A stretch of 64,000 nt of DNA from Auanema rhodensis (taxonomy: Eukaryota > Nematoda > Chromadorea > Rhabditida > Rhabditidae), in the NCBI GenBank assembly GCA_964057225.1, contig OZ059898.1:16469267-16533266 (forward strand). Reading direction: 5' to 3'. The position numbers and the translations under genes are program-made. The notes below the pieces were generated by a model. The model worked only from the letters and a program-made list of their open reading frames with translations, ran no database searches and was not told the origin of the DNA. Numbering within the stretch: the stretch's first letter is position 1; each line of letters starts with the position of its first letter. Positions 12,785-26,100 of the stretch are shown one piece after another.

Positions 12785-14176
12785 ATGGGGGATTATTACT
12801 GTGAAGACGATGAGGATGGTGACTTTAACTATGGTTTAGCGGATGAAAAAATTTATGATAATCAACGTCCTTCAATTATGATCATGGGGCTAAAAAGGTA
12901 GGATTGGATGTCAAAATTAACTGATGTCATTCAATTTTAAATAGAAGTGGCAAAACTTCAATTAGGAAGGTGGTTTTCCAAAAAATGTCGCCCAATGAAA
13001 CATTATTCGTGGAGAGCACAAGCAGAGTAACTTCAAACGGTATATGATCAGTATAAGGATAGCTATAATTTTGTTTAGCTTACAAGTCCTCATTCATTAA
13101 ATTCGATACTATTGAGTTTCCCGGACAGTTAGCTCCTTTCGATCAATCTGCCCAACCAACAGATATTTTCATGCGATGTGGTTTGCATGTGCTTTTTTCA
13201 TTTTGTAAAATTTTTAAATTAGGAGCTCTATTATACGTAATTGATGCACAAGAAGATCTTTCCGAAGCTTTACGTAAGCTGATTGAATATTTCAAACAAG
13301 CATACGAAATCAACAAAAATATAAAGTTTGAAGTTTTCATTCACAAAGTTGATGGATTAACAGAGGAAAGACGACTCGATTGTCAGTTCGACATTTTCGA
13401 AAAGGTAAACATAAATTTATTGAATAAAAAGTTTCTTATTTAAGGTAAAAGAAACGCTGATTAACATGGGCCTGGAAGATATACAGCCGACATATCATTT
13501 GACTTCAATTTATGATCACTCTATATTTGAAGCTTTCTCAAAAGTTGTTCAAAATTTGGTTACACAGCTGAATACTTTGGAACGACTTCTGGATATTTTT
13601 AACCAGGTTAATAGAAATACATATATTTTTGTTATTCTCGTGTCTCCAGGGTTCGAATGTTGAAAAATCTTTCCTTTTTGATGTTAATTCTAAAATATAT
13701 GTAGCTACTGATAGCAATCCAGTAGAAATGGCAGCATATGAGCTGTGTTGCGATATGATTGATGTAGCAATGGATTTATCAGGGATTTATGGGTAGAAAT
13801 TAGGTCTAGTGTTACTCTTATTAGTTATAATGTAGAGGTACCCTTGTACAACATGAAGATGGAAAACAGTATCTGCAGTGCTTTGATGAACATTCATATG
13901 CTGTTATTCGACTTAAAACTGAACAGGTATGAATATTTTAAATGCGGTTTATTAATCGGCCTGAATCTTCAGGTTTTATTTTTGAGACAGCTGGATAAAT
14001 ATCTTGCTATGGTTTGCATCATACGTTCCGATAATTTTGATAAACAGGGCCTTATTGATTACAACTTTACTTGCTTCAAACAGGTATTTTCGCTTTTTCG
14101 TTTCTTTTTTCATATTCTACTGCAGAGTATTGAAAAGATTTTCAAAGTGCGTAAAATCAAGAAGAGTTCTACTTAA
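12785..14176 (+). CDS. ragc-1: Rag GTPase, RagC/RagD type
   Basis: Lysosomal GTPase that pairs with RagA/B and recruits TORC1 when amino acids are present. ATG at 12785 opens an acidic N terminus ([15 protein letters not shown]), then the P loop [19 protein letters not shown] and the switch I region [15 protein letters not shown]. An intron is followed by [12 protein letters not shown] (switch II; Gln after PG as in RagC/D). Next come [30 protein letters not shown] (HKxD specificity motif in place of NKxD), and [20 protein letters not shown]. The C-terminal roadblock-like domain has [20 protein letters not shown] and [19 protein letters not shown]. The last exon ends [10 protein letters not shown] and TAA at 14174-14176. 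Order and spacing match RagC/D over the full length. It converges on the sugar transporter gene. Confidence 0.93.
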
Positions 14177-14432
14177 GAGTCTACAACTACTCTCCTAAGT
14201 TTTTTATTTATTCGGTAGGGTAGGAATAGAAATAAAAATGTTCGAATATGCCAGAATTATAACACCCACATTTAGTATTTTTATAGTTAGTGCCATTCTG
14301 AAAAGTGAGTTTCATTAATGTAATAATCCAAGCTACTATCGTATATTGTCGATTGTTTTCAGTTTTCTGAATAGTTTTATTTTTATATGAACAATTTAAG
14401 TCTATGTTGTACAATATTAGGATAATCAATTT

Positions 14433-16393
14433 TTACTCTGGTATGCAGTTCATTGGTATATCGTGCTCATTTTTTCTAAAAAATATTAAGATATCGGTAG
14501 TAGTGATGTATGCTGCAAACCTTTCCAAACATTTCGCTCTTTTCACCATTAACTTCACTATTTCATCTATATTCTTCTCTCTAGTTTCTGGTAGGTAGCG
14601 CGTCAAAACAGCAATACAGATTGCACCAGGTATTGCAAACAGTATCAATAAAATCCAAGACCCTAAATGTCAGTTTCAACACAGAAATACTATACAGATA
14701 AGCTACCCATTGATGCATATAATGGTAAAGTGATTATGCTCAATACTAAAGCTGTGAGCTGGTTTGTAGACAAAGCAATAGACTGACAAAGTGCTCTGTG
14801 GTTTAGCGGCACAAGCTCTGCTGTTAGAAACCATGCTATTGGTCCCAAAGCCATACTATAACTCAATTATTTTCAGATCAAGTAATATAGCTTAGCAAAC
14901 CTATAGCTTGTTCCATGGAAAATAACAGCCAATATACAGCCATATTTCATACTTGGTATATATAAACGTCCTTGTTCTGATATGAAGAAAAGTATTAATG
15001 CCAGCACATTAATACTAGCTGCTCCTAATAGCAGTGTTCTTCGAGGAAACTTTTCGACTATGAACATCCCAATTACAGTTGAAACCGTACTGATTGGAAA
15101 GCGATTATAACTTCCGCATAAAAATAACGAATATACCTTAAGAGCAGCATCAATGTTGATATAAATTCTGAGGTTTCTGGATCAATATCAGCTCGAATAA
15201 GAAATTCAGTTGAAAAAAATAGAATTGGCCAGATAGATGCAGTAATTTGGAGTGTTATAATTCCTAAATACAATGATTATAAATTCCCAAATGCGCAATT
15301 TACCTAATAGAAGGCCAAAAAGAGTTGTACGACTCATCGAACCACGACTGTCTGAATACTCATCGAGCCCTTCTGCTTCAATGGAGTGAAGATGCTCTCT
15401 TGTTGCTGCTAGATCTAGATGTTTGAAATTTCCAAGCTAAGCTCAATGAAGTTATGTGCTAAAACCTGTGCTTAGATAAAACTGAATTGATTTCTCAGCA
15501 GATTCTTTATCCTTTTTCGTTAACATTAGATATTTGGGAGACTCGTGGAACCACAAAGCAATAAGAATGGAAAGGAATGTAGGAATACAAGATAATCTAA
15601 ATATAATTGATAATGTGTTTAGCTTTATGATACCAAACCCAATTATCCAAGTAATATATTGGCCTAGGACAATTTTCATGCCAGCCACTACACCTACAAG
15701 GTTTGTAACAACAAAAGCCATTTCAGCATTGAACGACATAATCCCTCTCATGTCGGGAGGACTAGACTCCTAAAATGTCGCTATACTTAAACAGCTAGCG
15801 TATTTCTTTGAAATTTTATACTTGTAGAAGAAGAATCAAACTGTTCATTGATATAGCAGCACTAAGAGCAAAAAAGATACGACTAATAAAGAAGAGAAAA
15901 GGCATATGAACTATGATGGATATAGTTGCCATAACTGCTGACAGAAAGTTGCAAGTGTTTCCGATTACGAGACACCCTGAATTTTTGGATTTCTTTAAGA
16001 TTTTGTGAAATTGATTACATTTCCTTCCAACCCGATCAGCAAATGGTACTGCTATCCAACTTCCAATAGCGAAACCTATGAAATATACGTTCAATATAGA
16101 AGACCAAGTCCAAGTAAATCTGAAATTCTACTAATAACATTATATTCAATACTATTTTCTACTGTTGCTCTGTAAGAGGACTTCCTTGCTCTGCGAAAGA
16201 CTGGTTCAAAAATTGTCTGAAACCGTCAATAGCAGTGTTTGGATAAGCATTTGCATATCCCATCTGCAAATTAACAATAATAACATTGGTAAATTATGGT
16301 TATAAAGGTATGACTGTAACTTGCCTGAAAGATAGAAGAAAACGCCAGACATGCTCCCATCAGCAATAGACGTGTACGAGCTTTGCCCTTCAT
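14433..16393 (-). CDS. SLC2-like facilitative sugar transporter (MFS)
   Basis: Plasma-membrane transporter with the twelve-helix MFS plan. ATG at 16391-16393 starts MKGKARTRLLLMGACLAFSS, which continues over an intron as MGYANAYPNTAIDGFRQFL, a GLUT-like first helix and loop. Further blocks are GFAIGSWIAVPFADRVGRK (loop 2-3 signature), FISRIFFALSAAISMNSLIL, PPDMRGIMSFNAEMAF, WFHESPKYLML (family motif after helix 6), then ILFFSTEFLIRADI, MFIVEKFPRRTLLLGAASIN, FLTAELVPLNHRALCQSIA and LPETREKNIDEI (end of helix 12). Stop TAA at 14433-14435. The first intron appears to use a GC donor (CAG/GCAAGT). The substrate is probably a hexose or related polyol, by family only. All expected segments are present, so it looks functional. 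Confidence 0.85.
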
Positions 16394-17114
16394 AGTTTAA
16401 ATGCTCAACTAGTGCAGGTTGCGATTGCTGAAGTAAATTGAGATGCACAGATAGTGAATTATTGGAGAACCAAGGCAAATATTTAATTTAGTTATTGCAA
16501 AAATTTAGAAACAGTAATGAAACTGATATTGTATCGAGTAATAATGATATTATATGAATATTTGATTTCTCAATTTTGGTACGTTTGAGTATGGATACAT
16601 CTTTAGCTATTACAGCTGCAGTTGCTATAGCCAAAAGACTATGGCATAGTATAACGGATGGAGAGCTTTTATTGATTAGTTGCGTAAGCCAAAATGAAAG
16701 GTCCAACACACGTATTTTTAATTTAAAACAGTGAAAAATAAATGTTCATAAATTCTAGAAATCATGCAATTAAAGTAAACGAATAAAATGGGGCTGAAGC
16801 TATCAAGATTTATAACTGAAGTGATTGCGAAATATTTCTTCTACTCTGTGTCCCTTCCCTTTTCTCCGTTTTCAAGCTTGTCTCCGTGTTTTATTTAATA
16901 TTTCCATTTTAAAATATCGATATTTAAGAGAACATGTCGATAACAATGAGAATTAATTATGTTAAATATATATTTGTAGTTATTTCAGGTATTTTTTGTT
17001 TAATTGTGTCTTAAGAAAAGCATATTGTAATACTTTAAAATAATTTTGTGGTTAAAACGCGATTTATATGATTATGTTTACTAAATGATACAATTGTCAT
17101 AATTCGGCTGAAAG
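16394..17114. other. intergenic, no gene seen
   Basis: About 720 bp between two minus-strand genes. It should contain the transporter promoter and the 3' end of the protease-like gene's neighbour side. A 73-codon minus frame at 16488-16709 has hydrophobic stretches but no start context or homology I recognise. Confidence 0.4.
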
Positions 17115-18377
17115 TTACTCAACAAAACAGGTTGAGTGTACACTGACGATCTCGTTGGGTCCCATTTTATCAAGTAAATAACCAACAGTGTCTTCAAGCT
17201 TGACGAAACGCATTCTCTGAAAAACGAAAGAGTGCTTCTTTAAAAATTGATTAGAAAAACATACGGAAACATCAGAGCAGGTATCTTCTGCATTCTCACT
17301 AGTTTCACCCTTCTGCAATTATCTCCCTTGATTCAATAAAAAATTATATTATTACCTCTACAGTAACAAGAGAGTGAAGAAATCCAACCTGCATCCAGAT
17401 GTCATTCTTAACCTCACACTCTAATGGTAATCCAATATCGTCCTGAAATTGAAACGCTCGACATTATAAAGTATCAAGATGTATTCTCAATTAAAAAGTC
17501 TCTTTTAAATTATTATGAAATATGAATGAAAAAATAATAATGAATGTAACAATGTAACATTCCACTTCATGTTTTAATATTGATCTTACGAACCCAGCAA
17601 GCACCACGGCCTTCAACCACATCAGCATAAATCATCTCTTCAACGGTAACATTTAGATGAGTGCTCAGCATAATATGTGTGTTGGAGTAATCATTGACTG
17701 AAATATAACTTTGCAAAACCATATATAAATGCATTATTATACTAGCCACAGTTCTGAATCCTAAAATTCTACATCTTTGATTGCTTACATACTCCCAGTC
17801 AATGGTTGTCCAAGAAGGACTCATGAGTGAGGCATTGATTGGAATACGTTCTAATCTAGCTGGAATTGGAGCTCTGGGGCATAGCTACAACAAACCCTTT
17901 ATAAAGCTGAGCATAAACAGTAAACCTCTTTGAACATTCTTTTCTTGATGGAAATGATTGCAATATCTCCTTCAATAGATACACCAGTCACTCGTCGGTT
18001 TGAAGTAGCTCCATTCAACCTTGGGAGCAATACAACAGCATTGACATCACTGAGATTCATGTTATATTTTTATATAATGTGCATTTCTTACTTTTCAGTT
18101 ACATCTTCAAAACATTTAGAAGAAGTAAGAATTAAAGATTGGGAAATGACAGTTCCAGTACAAGCAACAGTACTGTTGTTAGGCAACTCAGAAATAATCT
18201 GGAAAAAGTTTATGCAGAATCAGTTGAAAATTCAATGAAAGTTGTTCGAAACTTTAGCAAATGTTAATAATTTACCTTAACAACATATGAATAGCGAGAC
18301 CAAGGAAGCTCATCACCATCATTCATAGAATACGTAGCACCGGTCAAACATAGTAGAGTCAGGAATTGAAGCAACAT
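17115..18377 (-). CDS. trypsin-fold protein with lost catalytic residues
   Basis: Secreted protein of about 270 residues. ATG at 18375-18377 gives a signal peptide (MLLQFLTLLCLTGATYS). The next exon has CTGTVISQSLILTSSKCFED, which aligns with the trypsin block CGGSLIS...LTAAHCF. The catalytic His is Lys here. The Asp region is kept (EGDIAIISIKKR). The Ser block, normally GDSGGP after a Cys, reads GACW spliced to DDIGLPLECEV, so Ser is replaced by Ile. Two of three triad residues are missing, and the fold would be a non-catalytic serine protease homolog. Later exons give DIWMQVGFLHSLVTVE and MRFVKLEDTVGYLLDK, the usual end of the second barrel; stop TAA at 17115-17117. Such pseudoproteases act as cofactors, ligands or decoys in other animals; the role here is unknown. 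Confidence 0.72.
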
Positions 18378-18648
18378 GATCGTTTAGCTGCCCTGGTATA
18401 AACCCGAAGGGATTTTAGTAGAAGACAAAATGAAATATATATATATATATAAGAGGTGACAAAGATGAAATGCGGGGGATGATTACACGGTTATGTTATG
18501 AGAAAAAAATATTTTAACCGAAAGACAGGGTTTACGAAAGATATAATCTCAACTTCCTGGAAAAGCAAAATTCAAGAAAGTTTTGATGATGAAGCAGAAG
18601 AAATATAAGATCATGTTTCTGTTACAGTATCTTTCTTTTTTTTCTTCT

Positions 18649-20636
18649 TCATTTTTCTATATGCCGTTTCCCATCGCAGTTAAACCAAAAATCGGATATT
18701 AGTTTTGGATATCCATTAAGGATTTTCATGCTTCTTAATATATTTGAAATGTTATCCGTTTATGAATTGGCTTTTAGTTACCTGTTTCCAAGACGCCAAA
18801 AATATTTACCTGAAAAAATGTAAGTGGCATTTGGTCCAAGCATTAGACCAGCATCAATTTTTTGTGGTACCTTAAATACCTTCGTCATGAAAATAAACCG
18901 TTCAACTGATTGTACCTTTCCACGGAAAAGAGCTGAAATAGATTTGGGCCATGCAGTTGGCATACCGTAACGGGAATATTTCCAATATTTGTCTTCTAAA
19001 TTAATTGCTATTTCAATTCAAGCTGCTCTACTACATCAAAACTTTTAAAAAAATAGGGTTGATTATCATAATGCCATATTAATGCAGCATCTATTTGAGT
19101 TGGCATGTCTTGAAGACCTTTTTCTATTGATTTCGGGTACCCATCCATCAAATGACCAACTTTAGAGAAAACATAATAATCAGAGTTTTTGAAAATATAA
19201 GTGTTTCCCAGTTGATTCGTCATGACAGCATCAACGGGTCCATCTATGTTCCAATAATCATGTATCAACTTAGGAAAACCAGGTTCAGGCCCATCTTCAA
19301 CAGATAGTTTCCAAAAATATTGACCTAAAGAGCTAATGCTTTTACATTGAATCTTGATAAAAACCTTGAAAAGCATATAACGATCCGTTAAAAACTTTTG
19401 TTATAGCATCTATGTATCCTGTTTTGCATATACTTGGTGAAGTACTCGTAACCATTTTGTCTTTGTTAGCTGCCCCAGAAGGGCCATAGAGACGACTTAT
19501 TGCTGTCAAATCGTCTGAAATGCTCAAGAATTGTTATCAATGTACTAACAATTCTACCGGGGTGAAGATGAAGCTTATCTCCTGAGTATGATTGATAAAA
19601 TGGAGCCATGATAGCTTTTGATTCATGAGAATGTTTCAACCCCAATGAATGTCCAATTTCGTGAACAGCGACAGCGTATAAATCAAGTCCTGGCTCTGTA
19701 TCATGATCAAATCAGACATAGCAAAATTTTAGTTATACCATTTTTGTTTATACTCCATAACTCATCATCATCGAAATGTAAATCTCCTCCATATCGTGGA
19801 AAAAAAGCGTGAGCCAATATCTTACCTATGTTGTAACATATAATATAAACGGTCAGGCTGTATCTGTTTGGTAGGTACAGCGGGTATGCTGTTAGAGAAA
19901 ATACGTTTTACATACCACGGCCATCAAACGGTTCTCCATCACCATGAGCTCCTGTTGTAAATATAACTTCAATGTGTACTTCACCTTGCTCACGATAAAT
20001 GAACTTCAGTTCGGAATGCTCTTCCCATGTCTTAAATTATGTTTCTTAATACAACTAGGCTAATGAACAAATAATATTCACACCATTCATGAACAACGAT
20101 TTCTATTTTGAATTTTAAAAACATTCAATTGAGTAAATAAAGGAAATGATATACTAAAATGTAATCAAAAAAATCTGCGCTATTATTTGGTTTTGCGTAT
20201 AGTAAAAAAAAGTAGAAAATTTTTCTATTAGTAGTTTGCTTTTTTGATATATTACCTCGAATGCACGACGAAATATGTCTTTGAGTTGCGGCATACTTAA
20301 AGATGATGAACCACTGGAAATACGATAGGTTAAGGTTTTAACACCCCAAAAAGAACCTAAGTAAAGAGAAAAAACATTAATTAGAAAACAAATTAGTCAA
20401 ACCTTCAATAGCATATCTACGACCCCTAAAACGTCGATTATCAATGGGAATAAAGCAATACTTAGCAGTACCGATACTGTACTGTTTAGAGACCTGTAAA
20501 GGTTATAATGAAAGTCAGAACTTATTGCATTCCAAACCACATCAGCAAATGTAGCAGCAGTATGAAATAATTCTGTCAAATAGAAAAAAACGGTTAAGAG
20601 TTGATGAAGAGCCATTGTTTGGTGAAAAATAAACAT
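18649..20636 (-). CDS. matrix metalloproteinase with hemopexin blades
   Basis: Secreted zinc endopeptidase of extracellular matrix. Two in-frame ATGs (20634-20636 and 20613-20615) precede a hydrophobic signal segment ([18 protein letters not shown]). After a 44 bp intron the sequence is [21 protein letters not shown], containing a furin-type RGRR site right before the YAIEG..W start of the catalytic domain. The catalytic domain has [28 protein letters not shown]-like calcium and structural zinc loops, [12 protein letters not shown] (three zinc His plus Glu) and the Met turn AIMAPFY. Hemopexin blades follow: [42 protein letters not shown], and [19 protein letters not shown] last exon at 18649-18730 gives [17 protein letters not shown], with the closing Cys of the propeller, and stop TGA. 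The propeptide is very short, and the only switch-like Cys is in KYCFIPID. Confidence 0.85.
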
Positions 20637-22018
20637 TTAGTTCTTCTTGTGTAACTCTTATGACGAATACCAAAATAGGTGAATAGGTATTGAAGAATGG
20701 TCTCGAATGAGGCGGAAGGGGGGCCAAGCAGAAGTGAAAAGAATGAAAAGAGTTGGGAGAAATTAGAGTGAAAGATGGGATGGTGAGATGAATGAATAAA
20801 GAGCGGTGATGAAGAGAAACGCTGTATGGAATAAATCTGAATATAGATTTTCTATAGAAGGCATTCAGCACAAGCAGATGGTTAATATACCATCAGATAT
20901 AATAGAAATTGAATTAAGCATTTACGATGCGTTTTCTTTTCACCAATTGAGTCTGTGTGTCCTATCTTTGGCAACTATTTTGGTTGTTGATGTCATCTCT
21001 ATAATATAACTTTTATAAGAGTTCGGTAACCGAATAAATTTAACATTTTCAATTTTCTAAATGCATGATTCTGTTTATTTTTTCAAACAAATAAATATAT
21101 TTATAAAGAAGGAAAGGAAACCCAATAAATACATCGATATTTTTCCCAAAAACTTGTAAAGATATTTTACCATTTTTTGTCTCTAAACAATTGAAAAGAT
21201 TCCTCTAGTATAACCAAATGTTTTTAAGACATATAAGCTTCAAAAGATTACCATTACGTTAATTCTCCAAATTATTGGCTTATGTTAAAGCTAGAATTAA
21301 GAATTTATTTTAAAAAAATAGCTTCTGTATTTTTATATTTTCAATATATTTTTTTTGAGTTTTCTTATTATGTGATAGATCTTTACTGAGACATGCTTAG
21401 GTGAAGGTCAAAATAAAAAACATTTATAATTTTTATTATTTCTCAAAGCGAAGAGAAAAACCATGATATTGCTCTCTTGTATTGACTTTGACACTGCCTT
21501 TCTTCTCCAATGTTAGTTGCACTTTGCAAGCGCTATGCGAAGTAAATTGCTTATTTGCATATTTTCCATTTCCTATATTGTTTCCAATGTCCAGTTGAGT
21601 ATTCTACCCTCCAGAGCTTCGTCGCTACTTATAATTCATCTCCTCAATCTTCTTAGTCGGACTTTGACTGCAAATGTTGTATAGAAAAAAATCTTGACAT
21701 ACTTATTCGGAAACATCACATTCGTTACCATATTGCCTTTGTCTTAAGAGGTTTCTGATTCTTTCTCTCTTTTTCTTTTAACGACGATTTCATAAAATAA
21801 GTTGGTGTCCACGAGTACATATTTGTTATTCGGAAACATCACATTTTTCTATGAAAATGCATCGGGAATCCTGTTTTCTAGATTGTTTTTATGCGAAAAG
21901 TCTAAATATGTAAAAGGAAGACGGTGTGGCTATTCTTCTTTGATTTTTTCCCACACCCTGATTCTTTCATCTACGTTATGCTTTTTGGAACATTTTTTGT
22001 TTATTTTGTTGCTGCTTT

Positions 22019-22042
22019 CTCTTTCTCTCTCTCTCTCTCTCT
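22019..22042. repeat. (CT)n microsatellite, short
   Basis: A run of about 11 CT/TC units with a single leading T-rich interruption, 220 bp before the long CT tract. Confidence 0.9.
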
Positions 22043-22262
22043 AAAAAAACAAGTGCTCTTAGTGCTCAATACATTGTTTTTACCTTTGGCTTTGATTTGA
22101 AACTTGAGAAAAATTCTTCAACGTATCATATACAATATAATTTCCTTACTAATAATGTTAATGGTGATCATCATCTAGTGTATTCTACCTTATCTTTCAA
22201 TCTACTTGTTGTTCAATCTTTGCTCACTTCGTTTGACTTTTTAAAATTTTTATTACCTTTTT

Positions 22263-22446
<184 letters not shown>

Positions 22447-23166
22447 CCTACTTTAATCTAATCCAACCATCAGCTGCATCTACATATGAAAGAGCAGAAT
22501 AGCACTTCCTAAATAGCCCTTTTCTTACATTTTCTGCTCGTCTCAATCCTATTACCAATCATACTATTCTACATTAATTCACTAAATATTCAGACATTGT
22601 TATAAAACTACATAACGCCTCAAGATGAATCGAACCGAGTTTTCGTTTTTAAATTGTTGCTGAGTTTCACTATACAACTTGTTGATAGCAAACTTCTTCT
22701 CTGAGATATATCTGTTCTATTTATTTCAAAAATATTTTTTTCTACCTTGTTTACCTATGTTGAAGAGTCATTTTTTAGCACCAATGCACGTTATTGCTCA
22801 AGTAATATGTTTCTGATTTAATCAACTTATGCTCCTATCTTTTTTATGTTTTTTTATTTATGTTAAATTAAATATAATATGTGGATTTAATAATAACTTA
22901 CTAATAGAAACAACATATTTTTTTTAGAAATAAGTCCAAAACTTTTTATTCCCACAGGTTGAAATTTGATATAGAAATCTTGAAGACTTTGTTGGTGAAA
23001 CTGTCGGAAAGTATCGGATTTATGTATTGAGCTTAGATTGAATACTTTCTAACTTGAATGAATTTCTTTGCTTTTCTTCCTCTCAGGTTGATATCGTTGT
23101 CGTTTTTGATGTTTTCTTCCAAGTTAAAGCATGTATTTTTTTTCAGACCTATTATCGAATTTTGAG

Positions 23167-26100
23167 ATGGGTGGACTGAATCCTCTTGGGCTTTTTTGGG
23201 CTCTAATTTCTGCGATTGCAACTATTTTAATAAGTTATTTTTAATAATCTTTGTAAACTATATATTAATTGTTTCAGTAGGAGGGGTTCTTACCCCCGAA
23301 TGGCTTATAGGAGAGGTGTCTGCGGATGGAAAAACTTTGAAAGCGTTTTTTGGTTCTTATAAACGTTGCAACTACCCAGTTTTAGACAAAGTAGTTATTA
23401 AGTTACAATAATTTAAATAGTTTACCTCAATATACAAAAATCAAGGAATCAAACCGCATTGCCCTTGCTGCAGCTTGTGGTCGCTATGAATCATTTACTG
23501 CAGTTCCCTCATATTATTGGAAACTTGCAATTTTATGTGCAGCCTCAGGTAGATAGAAACTAATATTTTTACAGCATAAAAACAATCTTTCAGGTTCATC
23601 CCTCTCATTACTTTTGTGTCTCTTGCTACTTCCATCAATGTGCATACAAGATATTGTGAGTAGTTCAACAGCTCTAGTGGTGGGATGCTTCCAGATCATA
23701 GCATGTAATTGAGCGTTTTTCATCATTGTATTAGAAGTTTTGTTTAAGCCATATTTTTGTCTGCAGCCCTAGTGTTGTATCCACTTGGTTGGGACAATCC
23801 AGAAGTTAAGGATGCATGTGGAGAGACAGCTGATCGTTTTGCTTTAGGTTAGTTGGCTTAAAAAAAAAAAATAATTTTAAAATACTGTTATTAGGGCGGT
23901 GTGAACTGGGCAGATCATTTATAAGCATGGTTGTTGGAACTTCGATGCTGATTTTTTGCTCTCTGCTCTCAATATGTGGAGGGAAAAAACGTGAATTAAG
24001 ACTCGATCTGCATTCAGATGGTATGCTCATTCAAGGATTCGATAATACACGATTAGATTTTGCCAAATAATCTCATACTGTTTTTCATATATTTCTTTTA
24101 TTTTGTTTTTCAAACGGAATTGTACGGGTCATGCTCTGTTTTGACTATCAATGCTTAGCATACAACACATTTATGCTTCCATTTGGTTCAAACTTATAAA
24201 GATTGAATTGCTTTCGCAGAATTAAAAAAAATAAATGAATATTTTTTCCACATGTTGGCTCGTCTTTTAATCTTATCCTTTACTTTTCATCGAATCGATT
24301 ACTCTCGTGGACCCACTTGCCACTTAATATTTTATCGCAAATCTATAATTTTAAGTTGAAATCTTTTTTAATTTTTTTATTCAACAACGTTCTTAATTTG
24401 TGAAATTGACACAAAATATTTTATTTTAATAATCATTTATTTTGAGTATAATGAAAGTTTTAATGAATATCATCCTGCTTGTTGTTATTAGGCTTGATAT
24501 TTTTTGCAATATTGAATATACAGTCAAATAACACCCTCAAATATATATATTCTTTGTTCGATCGTAAGCTATATTTTAGTAAGAAATTCTTAAGAATCTG
24601 ATATCCTATATTCTTACTCCTTTAGTACTTTTTTCTTTTTTTATTGTTGTCATATACAGTCCTCATTGTGTTTTAAATTCACTCTTTTTCTACTTAAAGT
24701 ACAAATTTTTTTAGCTTTAGTTACTTATCGATGAGCTCAATATTTCAAATAATTATCTACGGGAATCATTTTCATTATACTCTAGTTCGCTTTTATTACC
24801 AAGCATTTCATGATCGGTTCCAGGCAATGAAAAAGTGTCTTAACATTTCTTGACGTTCAAAAAAACCCAAATCTTTCATCCTTTTCAAAACATCTTTTAT
24901 CGTAATGTGATATCTTCAATCACGTTGCGGTTGTTTAGCTATAACAAAGGAAAACTGTAAAGATCAATAGTTTGCTTAAAACTCAAAATTAGCCTTTGGC
25001 GCTGGTATCGTTTCGCTCACTCCCCCCCCCCCCCCATCTAATCATCAGAGAGTTAACATTAGAGCGCGCGTATAACATTTTGGGCACGGACCACCTTCAC
25101 ATAAACTAGCGGGAGTGCCCTATCCCAAATAGCCTTTTGATTAATAAATTCGTAAGATATACTAGTGCTTTAAACTAGAGAAAATAACGAAAAATTTGAC
25201 TTGATATACTATCTTTCCATAATATATAATTACAAACAACATATGCATAAAAGAAAAAATTGAACATATTCTATCAAGAACTAAGGACAATACTTGCTAT
25301 GCCTCTTGTCTAGCTTGTTTTTGACAAACAAAAAATAATACTTAAAAAGAACTAATGTAAATAAAATATTGAAAATTGTGAGTTAACGTTCGTCAAAATA
25401 TCAACAAAATATAACACCTTTATTCCAATCTTTTTTTTTCATTGCCTCTCAAATATTTTCAGTCAATGAAAACTCGAGAATGTAAATCAAAGAAAGAATT
25501 ATAAAGAAAAGTTGTTGGTTCAGCACGTGTTTTATCAGACACAAACACAACAGTATAATGTTTTCATATGTTTCAAAATTTGATTATTTTCTTGTTTTTC
25601 TCTCTTGTCAATTGTCAAGACAACCATTACTGCTATAATCCTCTCTATTACTTGTAGACACCTTATTTTCCTGTCAAATAAAACTATTTTCTAACCGTTA
25701 TGGCAGAAATATTCTCTAGAGTTACAAAATACTATTTTTGACGAGCTAATTCGCGTTTTTGAGGAACTTATATGTAGACATCTGCTATCATTGAGCTGAG
25801 ACTTAAGAATTAGATAACAGTTGCTACACGAGACTTACGTAAATTCCGCTTTTAAAACTACGAACCTTCGTCAACTGTGAACAATTGCTGCGATTTAATT
25901 TTTTCTTATACCTACTCAAGATTGTAATTTAGTTATCGCTTTTTTCGTCTTTCAAGTCAAAATTCTATTTTCTTAAGAACCTTAAGATCAATCAGATAAA
26001 AATGATGAATTATGTTAGTCTTCGATAGGTAACACAGCTACCTAGCTGGCATTTCTTCAAGGTTCATCTTGGCTTTAGCATTCTCATTTCCTCAATCGAG

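Noticed and set aside
16488-16709. 73-codon minus frame upstream of the transporter
   Set aside because: It is hydrophobic but not connected in frame to the transporter, whose own ATG at 16393 gives a complete first helix.
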